DNA of 34,728 nucleotides from an uncultured Clostridia bacterium (lineage in GTDB: Bacteria; Bacillota; Clostridia; Oscillospirales; Oscillospiraceae). Each line of letters opens with the position of its first letter. Within the stretch, counting starts at the first letter, position 1. Location of the stretch: contig CAMKED010000010.1 in NCBI GenBank assembly GCA_946411475.1, positions 1 through 34,728 of the forward strand, given 5' to 3'. Below the pieces are notes generated by a model, which worked only from the letters and a program-made list of their open reading frames with translations, ran no database searches and was not told the DNA's origin. The position numbers were made by a program, and so were the translations under genes. Shown here piece by piece: positions 9,143 through 16,331 of this stretch.

Positions 9143-9179
9143 AACGGCTGCCGGATGCTTTGGTCATCTGGCAGCCGTT
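9143..9179 (-). other. Strong intercistronic hairpin upstream of the ATP-grasp gene
   Basis: AACGGCTGCCgGATG / CATCtGGCAGCCGTT, 15 bp with one G-T wobble and a 7-nt loop; no downstream T-tract on the minus strand. Confidence 0.55.
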
Positions 9180-9215
9180 CAAACAATTATAGCTTGGATT
9201 CGCGGCCGTGCCAAC

Positions 9216-9437
9216 TCAACGGCGGAGCAGCGGAGAATCCGGTTTTTTCGTCTGTGCTGCCCGGCGTTCTTTCTCTTTGCGAAGGAACACGACCAGATAA
9301 ACGGCATAAAAACCGCCGACGGCAAGCGTCATTCCGATCACGCTCTCATCGCCTGTCACAATAGAAAGCACCGCAGACAATACCACCAGGCAACCCACAA
9401 AGCCTGCGACAAAGCGCTGAAATCCTGCACCGCGCAT
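9216..9437 (-). CDS. Small predicted two-TM membrane protein
   Basis: 73 aa with two hydrophobic segments (FVAGFVGCLVVLSAVLSIV and GMTLAVGGFYAVYLVVFL) and a basic tail; starts 3 nt after the mutase stop. Confidence 0.55.
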   Translation of the reverse strand: MRGAGFQRFVAGFVGCLVVLSAVLSIVTGDESVIGMTLAVGGFYAVYLVVFLRKEKERRAAQTKKPDSPLLRR

Positions 9438-9440
9438 GGC

Positions 9441-11144
9441 TCAGGCAGGCAAGAAGCCGGACATAGCTTCCCTGAATTGTGCCATAAGCGCGTTGGCCTC
9501 GTCCCAGGTCGCGCCGACAGCGGTGTAATACAGCTTGATTTTGGGCTCCGTGCCGGATGGACGGAGGATGATCTTGCCTTTCTCCCCAAGCTCCAGCGTA
9601 AAGACGTTGGATTTGGGAAGACCGGTTTTCTCTTCCTTGCCGCACTTCAAGCATTTCCGAACGCCGCTCAAGTAGTCCACCGTAGCAGTGACCTTGCAGC
9701 CTGCCACCTCAGCGGGACAGTTCTCGCGGATGTTGCTCATGAAGGCCTTGGAGATCTCGCCTGCCGAGACGCCCTGAAGCTCCACGCTCTGAACGTAGGC
9801 GGCGTAGCAGCCGAACTGCCGGTAGAGCGCGTCCATATAGTCGGCCAGGTTCATGCCGTTCTCCTTGGCGTAGGCAGCGGCCTCGCAGACCAGCATAGTT
9901 GCAACCACGGCGTCCTTATCACGGGCGTAACTGCCTTTGAGATAGCCGCAACTCTCCTCAAAGCCAAAGACGAAGCGGTCCTCCTGTCCCAGCTCCTCGA
10001 GGCGAAGGATCTCGCCGCCGATATACTTGAAGCCGGTCAGGACGTTCAGCATTTTTACATTGTAGGCCTCGGCGATCTTGTCCGCCATCGGTGTGGAGAC
10101 AATGGACTTGACGGCCTCGGCGCCTTCGGGCAGGTCGCCCTTCTCGGTGCGCATGCGAAGAATATAGTCCAGCAGGACACAGCCGAGTTCATTGCCGCTG
10201 AGCTTGCGGAATTCTCCGTTGACCGGCACCGCAATCGCCACGCGGTCCGCATCGGGATCGGTGCCGATGATCAGATCGGGATGGACCTCACGAGCCAGCT
10301 TGTAGCACTCGTTCAGCGCGGCATCCGTCTCTGGATTGGGGTAGGTGCAGGTCTTGAAGTCGCCGTCCGGTTTCTCCTGCATGCTGACGACGTCCGCCTT
10401 GACGCCGATGCGCCGGAACAGCTCCCGCACGGGCTTATTTCCCGTGCCGCACAGCGGCGTATAGAGGACGTGAAGGCCGGTGCGCTTGACCCGCTCCAGA
10501 TCCAGTCCCTCCTGCATGACCCGGTCGCAGTAGGCCGACCAGAGAGACAGGGGAATATCTTCGATCATCCCCTCGGTTTTGAGCGTATCAAAGCTCTTCT
10601 CAGGCAGGACGAACCAGGGCGTATTTTGGATTTCACGGTACACGATGGCTGCAGGCTCGTCTGTCATCTGGCAGCCGTCCTCGCCGTAGCACTTGATACC
10701 GTTGTACATGCCCGCGTTGTGGGACGCAGTGACCATGATGCCGACGCCGCAGTGCAGCTCACGCACCGCAAAAGAAAGCATCGGCGTGGGCGCAAGCTCG
10801 TGATAGACGTGGACGTGGATGCCGGTCTCCGCCAAAGCCGCAGCGCAGATTTCCGCGTAAAGTCTGGAATTGTGGCGGCTGTCATAGCCGATGGCGCAGC
10901 GCTTGGGCAGATCGGTGCCGTTCAGCCACTTGGCAACGCCCTGCGCGGTACGGCGGACGGTAAACTCATTCAGGCGGTTGCATCCAAGGCCCATGATGCC
11001 GCGGATCCCCGCAGTTCCGAAAGTCAACTCTGCGCCGAAGCATTCCTTCAACGCCTGATCGTTTCCCTGCATTGCCTGAAGCATGTCGCGATAGGAAACA
11101 GGAGCATTCTCCAACCAGTATTTGTACTGAGCCTGATAATCCAT
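9441..11144 (-). CDS. pgcA: Phosphoglucomutase/phosphomannomutase family phospho-sugar mutase (PgcA-like)
   Basis: MDYQAQYKYWLENAPVSYR start at 11144 with SD GGAGGG; FGTAGIRGIMG, active-site TASHNAGMYNGIKCY, metal loop GTDPDADRVAIAV, RPSGTEPKIKLY. Confidence 0.9.
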   Translation of the reverse strand: MDYQAQYKYWLENAPVSYRDMLQAMQGNDQALKECFGAELTFGTAGIRGIMGLGCNRLNEFTVRRTAQGVAKWLNGTDLPKRCAIGYDSRHNSRLYAEICAAALAETGIHVHVYHELAPTPMLSFAVRELHCGVGIMVTASHNAGMYNGIKCYGEDGCQMTDEPAAIVYREIQNTPWFVLPEKSFDTLKTEGMIEDIPLSLWSAYCDRVMQEGLDLERVKRTGLHVLYTPLCGTGNKPVRELFRRIGVKADVVSMQEKPDGDFKTCTYPNPETDAALNECYKLAREVHPDLIIGTDPDADRVAIAVPVNGEFRKLSGNELGCVLLDYILRMRTEKGDLPEGAEAVKSIVSTPMADKIAEAYNVKMLNVLTGFKYIGGEILRLEELGQEDRFVFGFEESCGYLKGSYARDKDAVVATMLVCEAAAYAKENGMNLADYMDALYRQFGCYAAYVQSVELQGVSAGEISKAFMSNIRENCPAEVAGCKVTATVDYLSGVRKCLKCGKEEKTGLPKSNVFTLELGEKGKIILRPSGTEPKIKLYYTAVGATWDEANALMAQFREAMSGFLPA

Positions 11145-11206
11145 TTTGCCCTCCTGTTCATCAAAAGAATTCAAAAAAGTTCGGTCCGTGCCATGCGCTG
11201 CGTTGC

Positions 11207-11785
11207 TTATCTGCGCTCCAATTTCGGCATGGAAGCAGTGGCTTTCCCCTTGCTCTGGGAGCCAACCAGCGCATTGAATTTGGAGCGGGACTCTCTGACT
11301 TCATTCAGTGCCTCGGAGATTGCCTGCTCGGTCTGTTTCAGGGCGTCGTCTACGTACTGATTGGTAACGCCCTTCAGTTCGCGGATCCGATCCTGCGCAG
11401 CCTGTACGGTAGCGTTGGCCTCGTCCTTTGCTGCCTTCACTGTCGCCTCAGCTTCCTCCTTTGCGGCTTTCAGCATGGCGTTGGATTCCTCCTGCGCCTG
11501 CTTGTAGATCTCGTTCTCGGAGACGAGCTGACGGGCCTGTGCCTGGGCCTGCTTTAGAATGTTTTCTGCCTCACGCTTGGCATTGTTGATTACCTCGCTG
11601 CGGGACTCCACAATGGTCTTGGCCTGCTTGAGTTCGCCGGGAAGCATGTTGCTGAATTCGTCCAACATATCAAGGACGCGGTCACGTTCCACGATGCATT
11701 TATCAGAACTCAGAGGCATGCTCCGTGCGTCCTGAATCATCTCGTACAGCGTGCTGATGATTTCTTCAATCCCGTTTTCATTCAT
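11207..11785 (-). CDS. Coiled-coil protein (DivIVA/ATP-synthase-b-like heptads), function unknown
   Basis: 192 aa, long Ala/Glu/Lys/Gln helix (KQAKTIVESRSEVINNAKREAENILKQAQAQARQLV... EEAEATVKAAKDEANATVQAAQDRIRELKG). Confidence 0.75.
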   Translation of the reverse strand: MNENGIEEIISTLYEMIQDARSMPLSSDKCIVERDRVLDMLDEFSNMLPGELKQAKTIVESRSEVINNAKREAENILKQAQAQARQLVSENEIYKQAQEESNAMLKAAKEEAEATVKAAKDEANATVQAAQDRIRELKGVTNQYVDDALKQTEQAISEALNEVRESRSKFNALVGSQSKGKATASMPKLERR

Positions 11786-11808
11786 GGTTGTTTCCTCCTG
11801 TTTCTGTC

Positions 11809-12360
11809 TTAAGACAAGGCGGCTGCCCGATATACAGTAATACCCGTTTTCCCGTATCGGTAGTCCTTTGCGCGGGAAAACCCGCTGTAATTGTCCGGCA
11901 AAGCCTTATCCGCAGGTCTTTCGCATATTATTATACCACCGGATTTCAGGATGTCAATTTCTGAAATCCGTTTTAGCGCGTTTTCCAGGAATTTCTCGCG
12001 GTAAGGCGGGTCGAGAAAGATCAGGTCGAACTTTCCTTTCGCCCGATTCAGATATTCCATATAATCCGCGCAGATTACCTCCGCGGAATCTGCCAGTTTG
12101 GTCTTTTCCAGGTTTTGACGGATGATGGAAACGGATTCTTTACTCTGGTCCACAATAACGGCCTCCGCAGCGCCGCGGCTCAACGCTTCAATGGCAAGCT
12201 GGCCGCTGCCCCCGAAGAGGTCCAGAACCCTGCGGCCCTCTACCTCAAACTGGATGATATTGAATACGGCTTCCTTGACCCGATCGGAAGTGGGTCTGGT
12301 ATCCAGCCCGTCCCGGCTCAAAAGCGGAACGGAACGAGCCTTGCCGGCGATCACTCTCAT
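11809..12360 (-). CDS. rsmD: 16S rRNA (guanine(966)-N(2))-methyltransferase RsmD
   Basis: MRVIAGKARSVPLLSRDGLDTRPTSDRVKEAVFNII, VLDLFGGSGQLAIEALSRGA, FDLIFLDPPY. Overlaps the uvrC end by 4 nt. Confidence 0.95.
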   Translation of the reverse strand: MRVIAGKARSVPLLSRDGLDTRPTSDRVKEAVFNIIQFEVEGRRVLDLFGGSGQLAIEALSRGAAEAVIVDQSKESVSIIRQNLEKTKLADSAEVICADYMEYLNRAKGKFDLIFLDPPYREKFLENALKRISEIDILKSGGIIICERPADKALPDNYSGFSRAKDYRYGKTGITVYRAAALS

Positions 12361-14180
12361 TTTGATTCCTCCCCACGGAAATATTGATAGACTGCCGCAG
12401 CGGCGTCTCTCGGCAGGACGCTGCCAAGCTCCTGGACTGTGGCTGAACGGATGGCGGAGACGGTATGGAAGCGTTTGAGCAGCTCCTCCCGCCGTTTCGC
12501 GCCGATACCGGGGATCTGTTCCAGGACGCTGCCCTTGACGCGCTTGCTCCGCAGTTTCCGGTGGTAGCTGATCGCGAATCGGTGGGTCTCCTCCTGAATG
12601 GTTCCGATCAGTGCAAACACGCTCTGCTGCCCGGAAATGCCGATCTCCTCCCCCTCCGGCGTCACAAGCGCACGGGTGCGATGGCGGTCGTCCTTGACCA
12701 TGCCGTAGATGGGAATGGTGATGCCCATGGGCGTAAGCTCTTCCAGAACCGCTTTGGCATGATTTACGCCGCCATCGATCAACAGCAGATCCGGCGCGGT
12801 CTCAAAGCCCTTGTCGCCTGCCAGGAAATGGGTAAAGCGGCGACGCAGGACCTGTCGCATGGAGGCGTAATCGTCCTGATCGTCCAGGCCTTCTAACTTG
12901 AAGTGCCGGTAGCCGGAGCGCAGGGGCTTTCCGTCAGCAAAGACGACCATGGAAGCCACGATGTCCGTGCCGGAAATATTGGAGATATCATAGGATTCCA
13001 TTCTGCGTGGCTGCGTATCCGTTTTTAACATCTGCCGGAGCAATTCCATCGTGCCGCGAAGCTTTTCTTCCCGGCTGGTGATCCGCTGCGCCTCCTCCTG
13101 CGCGTTGCGAACGGCCGCCTCCACGAGGCGGATACCGTCGCCGCGCTGCGGGACGCGGATGTACACCCGCTTATTCAGCGTTTGGCTCAGAAGCTCGGAG
13201 AACAGTTCTGCATCCTCCATTTCCACCGGCAGCAGGATCTGCTTCGGCGCCGCCCCGCGGCTCATATAATACTGCTTGGTCAGCGAGGAAACAGCCTCCG
13301 CCGGGTCGTCCGCCAAGGGCAGGATCTCGTATTCCTTGTCCACAAGATTGCCGTCCACGTAGTGCAAAACCGCAAAACAGCCCTTGGCCTCAGTCTGCGC
13401 GTAGCCGATGGCGTCGGTATCCGCCATGCGGCCCGCAGTGACAAGCTGCTTCTGCCCCAGCGCCTCGATGGCGTTCATGCGATCCCGAAGCTGGGCCGCC
13501 TTCTCGAATTCGAGGGCTTCGGAAGCAGCCAGCATTTTTTCCCGCAGCGCGGCAGCCACGGGCTTGTAGCTGCCGGAGAGCAGGCTCTCCACCTGGGAGA
13601 TGCGCTCCCGGTATTCCGCCTGATCCGGCGTTCCGCGGCACCAGCCCTCACAGTTTCCCATCTGGAAGTTCAGACAGGGCCGCTCCTTGCCGACGTCGCG
13701 TGGAAACTGCTTGCCGCAGCCGGGCAGCTTGAAGGTCAGGCGAAGCGTGTCGATAACCTTCTGGGTCAGATAGCGTCCACCAAAGGGGCCGTAGTATCTG
13801 GCTCCGTCCTCCAGGACCCTGGAGGCCAGCGCCATCGTCGGGTAGGGCTCCGAGGGATCCAGCCGAAGGTAGGGAAAGCCCTTGTCGTCCTTCAAAAGAA
13901 TGTTGAACTTTGGCATATAGCGCTTGATGAGACTGCATTCGAGGATCAGCGCTTCAAACTCCGAGGCAGCGATGATCACGTCAAAGTGATCCACCTTGGA
14001 GACCATGAGCCGTGTTTTCGGCGTGTGCGCGGCGGAATCGATAAAATATTGACTCACCCGGTTTTTCAGCTTTTTGGCCTTGCCGACGTAGATCACTTCG
14101 CCCGCCTTATTCTGCATCAGGTAGACCCCCGGCGAAAGCGGCAGAGACAGGGCCTTTTCTTTTAATTCGGCTTTCGTCAC
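12357..14180 (-). CDS. uvrC: Excinuclease ABC subunit C
   Basis: LPLSPGVYLMQNKAGEVIYVGKAKKLKNRVSQYF (GIY-YIG), YDISNISGTDIVASMVVF, LLIDGGVNHAKAV, LEQIPGIGAKRREELLKRF (HhH). GTG at 14180 fits the SD GGGAGG; the ORF track starts at 14189. Confidence 0.95.
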   Translation of the reverse strand: MTKAELKEKALSLPLSPGVYLMQNKAGEVIYVGKAKKLKNRVSQYFIDSAAHTPKTRLMVSKVDHFDVIIAASEFEALILECSLIKRYMPKFNILLKDDKGFPYLRLDPSEPYPTMALASRVLEDGARYYGPFGGRYLTQKVIDTLRLTFKLPGCGKQFPRDVGKERPCLNFQMGNCEGWCRGTPDQAEYRERISQVESLLSGSYKPVAAALREKMLAASEALEFEKAAQLRDRMNAIEALGQKQLVTAGRMADTDAIGYAQTEAKGCFAVLHYVDGNLVDKEYEILPLADDPAEAVSSLTKQYYMSRGAAPKQILLPVEMEDAELFSELLSQTLNKRVYIRVPQRGDGIRLVEAAVRNAQEEAQRITSREEKLRGTMELLRQMLKTDTQPRRMESYDISNISGTDIVASMVVFADGKPLRSGYRHFKLEGLDDQDDYASMRQVLRRRFTHFLAGDKGFETAPDLLLIDGGVNHAKAVLEELTPMGITIPIYGMVKDDRHRTRALVTPEGEEIGISGQQSVFALIGTIQEETHRFAISYHRKLRSKRVKGSVLEQIPGIGAKRREELLKRFHTVSAIRSATVQELGSVLPRDAAAAVYQYFRGEESK

Positions 14181-14204
14181 GGATCTCACCTCCCGGATAG
14201 AGCT

Positions 14205-14236
14205 TGCCCCAAAGACCGGATCCGGCCTTTGGGGCA
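14205..14236 (-). terminator. Hairpin between the HPr-like gene and uvrC
   Basis: TGCCCCAAAG ... CTTTGGGGCA with inner CCGGA/TCCGG; 10-bp outer stem, weak T-tract. Confidence 0.5.
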
Positions 14237-14243
14237 GTTTGCG

Positions 14244-14504
14244 TCAGAACAGATCTTCGTCAAGCATTGCAGCAAGCGTTTGGACGGCCTTCTCCTCATC
14301 GGAGCCCTCTGCGGAGAGGGTCACTTCCGTGCCGGTCACGATCGCCATGGACAGCACGCCGAGAAGGCTCTTGGCGTTGATCTTGCGGTCGTCTGCTTCA
14401 ATCCAGATGCTGGACCGGAAATCATTGGCCTTCTGGATGAAGTAGGTCGCCTGCTTATTGTGCAAACCGGAAGCACACTTTACAACTTTCGTAACTTTGA
14501 ACAT
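14244..14504 (-). CDS. HPr-family phosphocarrier-like protein
   Basis: MFKVTKVVKCASGLHNKQATYFIQKANDFRSSIWIEADDRKINAKSLLGVLSMAIVTGTEVTLSAEGSDEEKAVQTL: HPr fold with GLH and a Ser46-like KSLLGVLSM. Start ATG at 14504 with SD GAGGTGA. Confidence 0.88.
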   Translation of the reverse strand: MFKVTKVVKCASGLHNKQATYFIQKANDFRSSIWIEADDRKINAKSLLGVLSMAIVTGTEVTLSAEGSDEEKAVQTLAAMLDEDLF

Positions 14505-14555
14505 GTCGTCACCTCGCGAATGGGGGGTGTTCACACACCCATTTAAAACAAGGTA

Positions 14556-14584
14556 ACTATACACAGTTCCGACGGAAATGTCAA
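14556..14584 (-). promoter_or_regulatory. sigma-A promoter for the HPr-like gene
   Basis: Minus strand: TTGACA (14584-14579), 17-nt spacer, TATAGT (14561-14556). Confidence 0.75.
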
Positions 14585-14604
14585 GCTTTATCTGAAAAAA
14601 ATAA

Positions 14605-14991
14605 TCAGATTCCCGTTCCGTTCAGCGCGGAACCGATTTTGAGCTTTTTTCTCCATTCTGGGGCAGGACCGTCGTCGGACCAGTATTCGGTCAAATGCGT
14701 AATCAGGCCGTTCTTCACTTGCAGAAAGCTGACGCAATGGAACGAGGGGCCGCCTGTTTTGGGCCAGACCTTCGCGGCCAGGATGGTCTGCTCTCCTGCC
14801 GAAACGACGCGTTCGATCTTCCCCGTCCAGTCCCCCGGATATTCGCAGTTCACCCGGACGTATTCCTCTACGGTAAAACGCTCGTTGGTGCAGGGCCAGT
14901 CGATCACGGCGTCAGGGGAAAAGCACTTGCGCAGGGCCTCCGGCTCCTGGGCCAGCACGGCTGAAAAGAACTGTGATGGGAACGCATTCAT
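14605..14991 (-). CDS. NTF2/SnoaL-like domain protein
   Basis: 128 aa; FFSAVLAQEPEALRKCFSPDAVIDWPCTNERFTVEEYVRVNCEYPGDWTGKIERVV...FHCVSFLQVKNGLITHLTEYWSDDG pattern. Confidence 0.75.
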   Translation of the reverse strand: MNAFPSQFFSAVLAQEPEALRKCFSPDAVIDWPCTNERFTVEEYVRVNCEYPGDWTGKIERVVSAGEQTILAAKVWPKTGGPSFHCVSFLQVKNGLITHLTEYWSDDGPAPEWRKKLKIGSALNGTGI

Positions 14992-16308
14992 CTACCGAAC
15001 CTCTTTTCTTTCCCTTCTTCTTGCGTGGAGTGCGGCATGCGCCCGGATCTCGTCGTAGCTGTCGTACATCTGCTCCTCCCACATTTCAGGCGTAAGCATG
15101 TGATAACGGCCCATCCATCGGGCGGCATTTTCCCGACAGCAGGAGCAAAGCGTTGTTTCGTATATCAGCGGCAGCAGCGATTTCGGCGGATTTTTGAGAT
15201 CGGGCGTTCTGTCGAACAGGTGAAGGACAGTCAAATGTATTCCGTGCCAGTTTGATTTGCATGTGTAATCAATGTGGAGTTTCTTGATCCAAGGGTAGAG
15301 CTTCGACACATCCTCCGGCAGGCAGTTTTTCACCGCAACAGGCAGCCAATCCTCCGGGGACTGCTCCAAATGCTCCCAGGCAAATTGCCGAACGGCCGGA
15401 TGCCGGATCTCACTCAACGCCTCGATGGCAGACTCCCGGAGCGCGGGATCCTTTGATTCCGCGTCTGCCAGGATAGGCGTTGGGTTCAGGGGATAGGGGC
15501 AAGCGTGAAAGGCCTCCAGGGCGGCCGCCCTGGCTTCCGGCTCTGCGGTACTCAGATAGGTCTCCGCATATTGCTTGATTAACTCCGGATGGTGCTTCAA
15601 AAAGAGAGACAGGCGACGTCCTTTCAACTCACTGACCCGTATCTCCGGCGGCTGCCAGTTTTCCTGCCGCTCAGTCGCCTCCCGTTTCCGGACGTCGCAG
15701 GCACGGAACCAGGCGGTCAGTTCGGGGCTTCGAGCCGCCTGCTTTCGCAGCCGGCTGTTGAAGCCGCGGGGTCGGCTTTCATACAGCCACGCAAAATCGC
15801 TGTTGTCGCAAAGCTTGCTTTCCAGATAGTAAGCGCCCAAATCCGCCGCAATCTTGTGATAATTGTCCTCCTTCCAGGCAAGCGCAAGACAAACATGTTC
15901 CAGCTCGTCCCGTGTTGCGTCCCTCCTCCAGCTATGTTTCCGGAAGCCTCGGAGCAGGGCAAAGAGTTCTGCGTACTTCTCCCACAGGGCGCATTCTGCC
16001 GCCGTGTCTCCGTCCTGGGCAAACAAGCTCAGCAACTCGGAAAAGCAACAGATGTCCCAGCCCCAATCGGGGCGCTTTCGGCGCAGTTTCTCCACAATCA
16101 CGTCCCGAAAGGCAGCACGATCCTCATAGCAGCAGACAAGCTGATAAACGTACCAAGTCCGGGCTCCCTCACATTGGGTATCAAAGGCCAGGTTCCGCCC
16201 GCAGGCCCATAGCACCAGATCCCGGTATCGCTCCGGGTTTTCCCGGACCGCCAGGATCCCCCGCCCCAATCCACGTTGAATGGCGTATTTGACCTGTTTC
16301 TCTGTCAC
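14992..16308 (-). CDS. HEAT-repeat-like protein of unknown function
   Basis: 438 aa, helical repeats such as EPEARAAALEAFHACPYPLNPTPILADAESKDPALRESAIEALSEIRHPAVRQFAWEHLEQSPEDWLPVAVKNC. Confidence 0.65.
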   Translation of the reverse strand: MTEKQVKYAIQRGLGRGILAVRENPERYRDLVLWACGRNLAFDTQCEGARTWYVYQLVCCYEDRAAFRDVIVEKLRRKRPDWGWDICCFSELLSLFAQDGDTAAECALWEKYAELFALLRGFRKHSWRRDATRDELEHVCLALAWKEDNYHKIAADLGAYYLESKLCDNSDFAWLYESRPRGFNSRLRKQAARSPELTAWFRACDVRKREATERQENWQPPEIRVSELKGRRLSLFLKHHPELIKQYAETYLSTAEPEARAAALEAFHACPYPLNPTPILADAESKDPALRESAIEALSEIRHPAVRQFAWEHLEQSPEDWLPVAVKNCLPEDVSKLYPWIKKLHIDYTCKSNWHGIHLTVLHLFDRTPDLKNPPKSLLPLIYETTLCSCCRENAARWMGRYHMLTPEMWEEQMYDSYDEIRAHAALHARRRERKEVR

Positions 16309-16331
16309 AAATATCCTCCGCTTCTCGGTAC

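Noticed and set aside
9105-11360. 751-aa plus-strand ORF opposite the phosphohexomutase
   Set aside because: Opposite strand encodes a complete mutase with active-site motifs; the plus frame is an open shadow.
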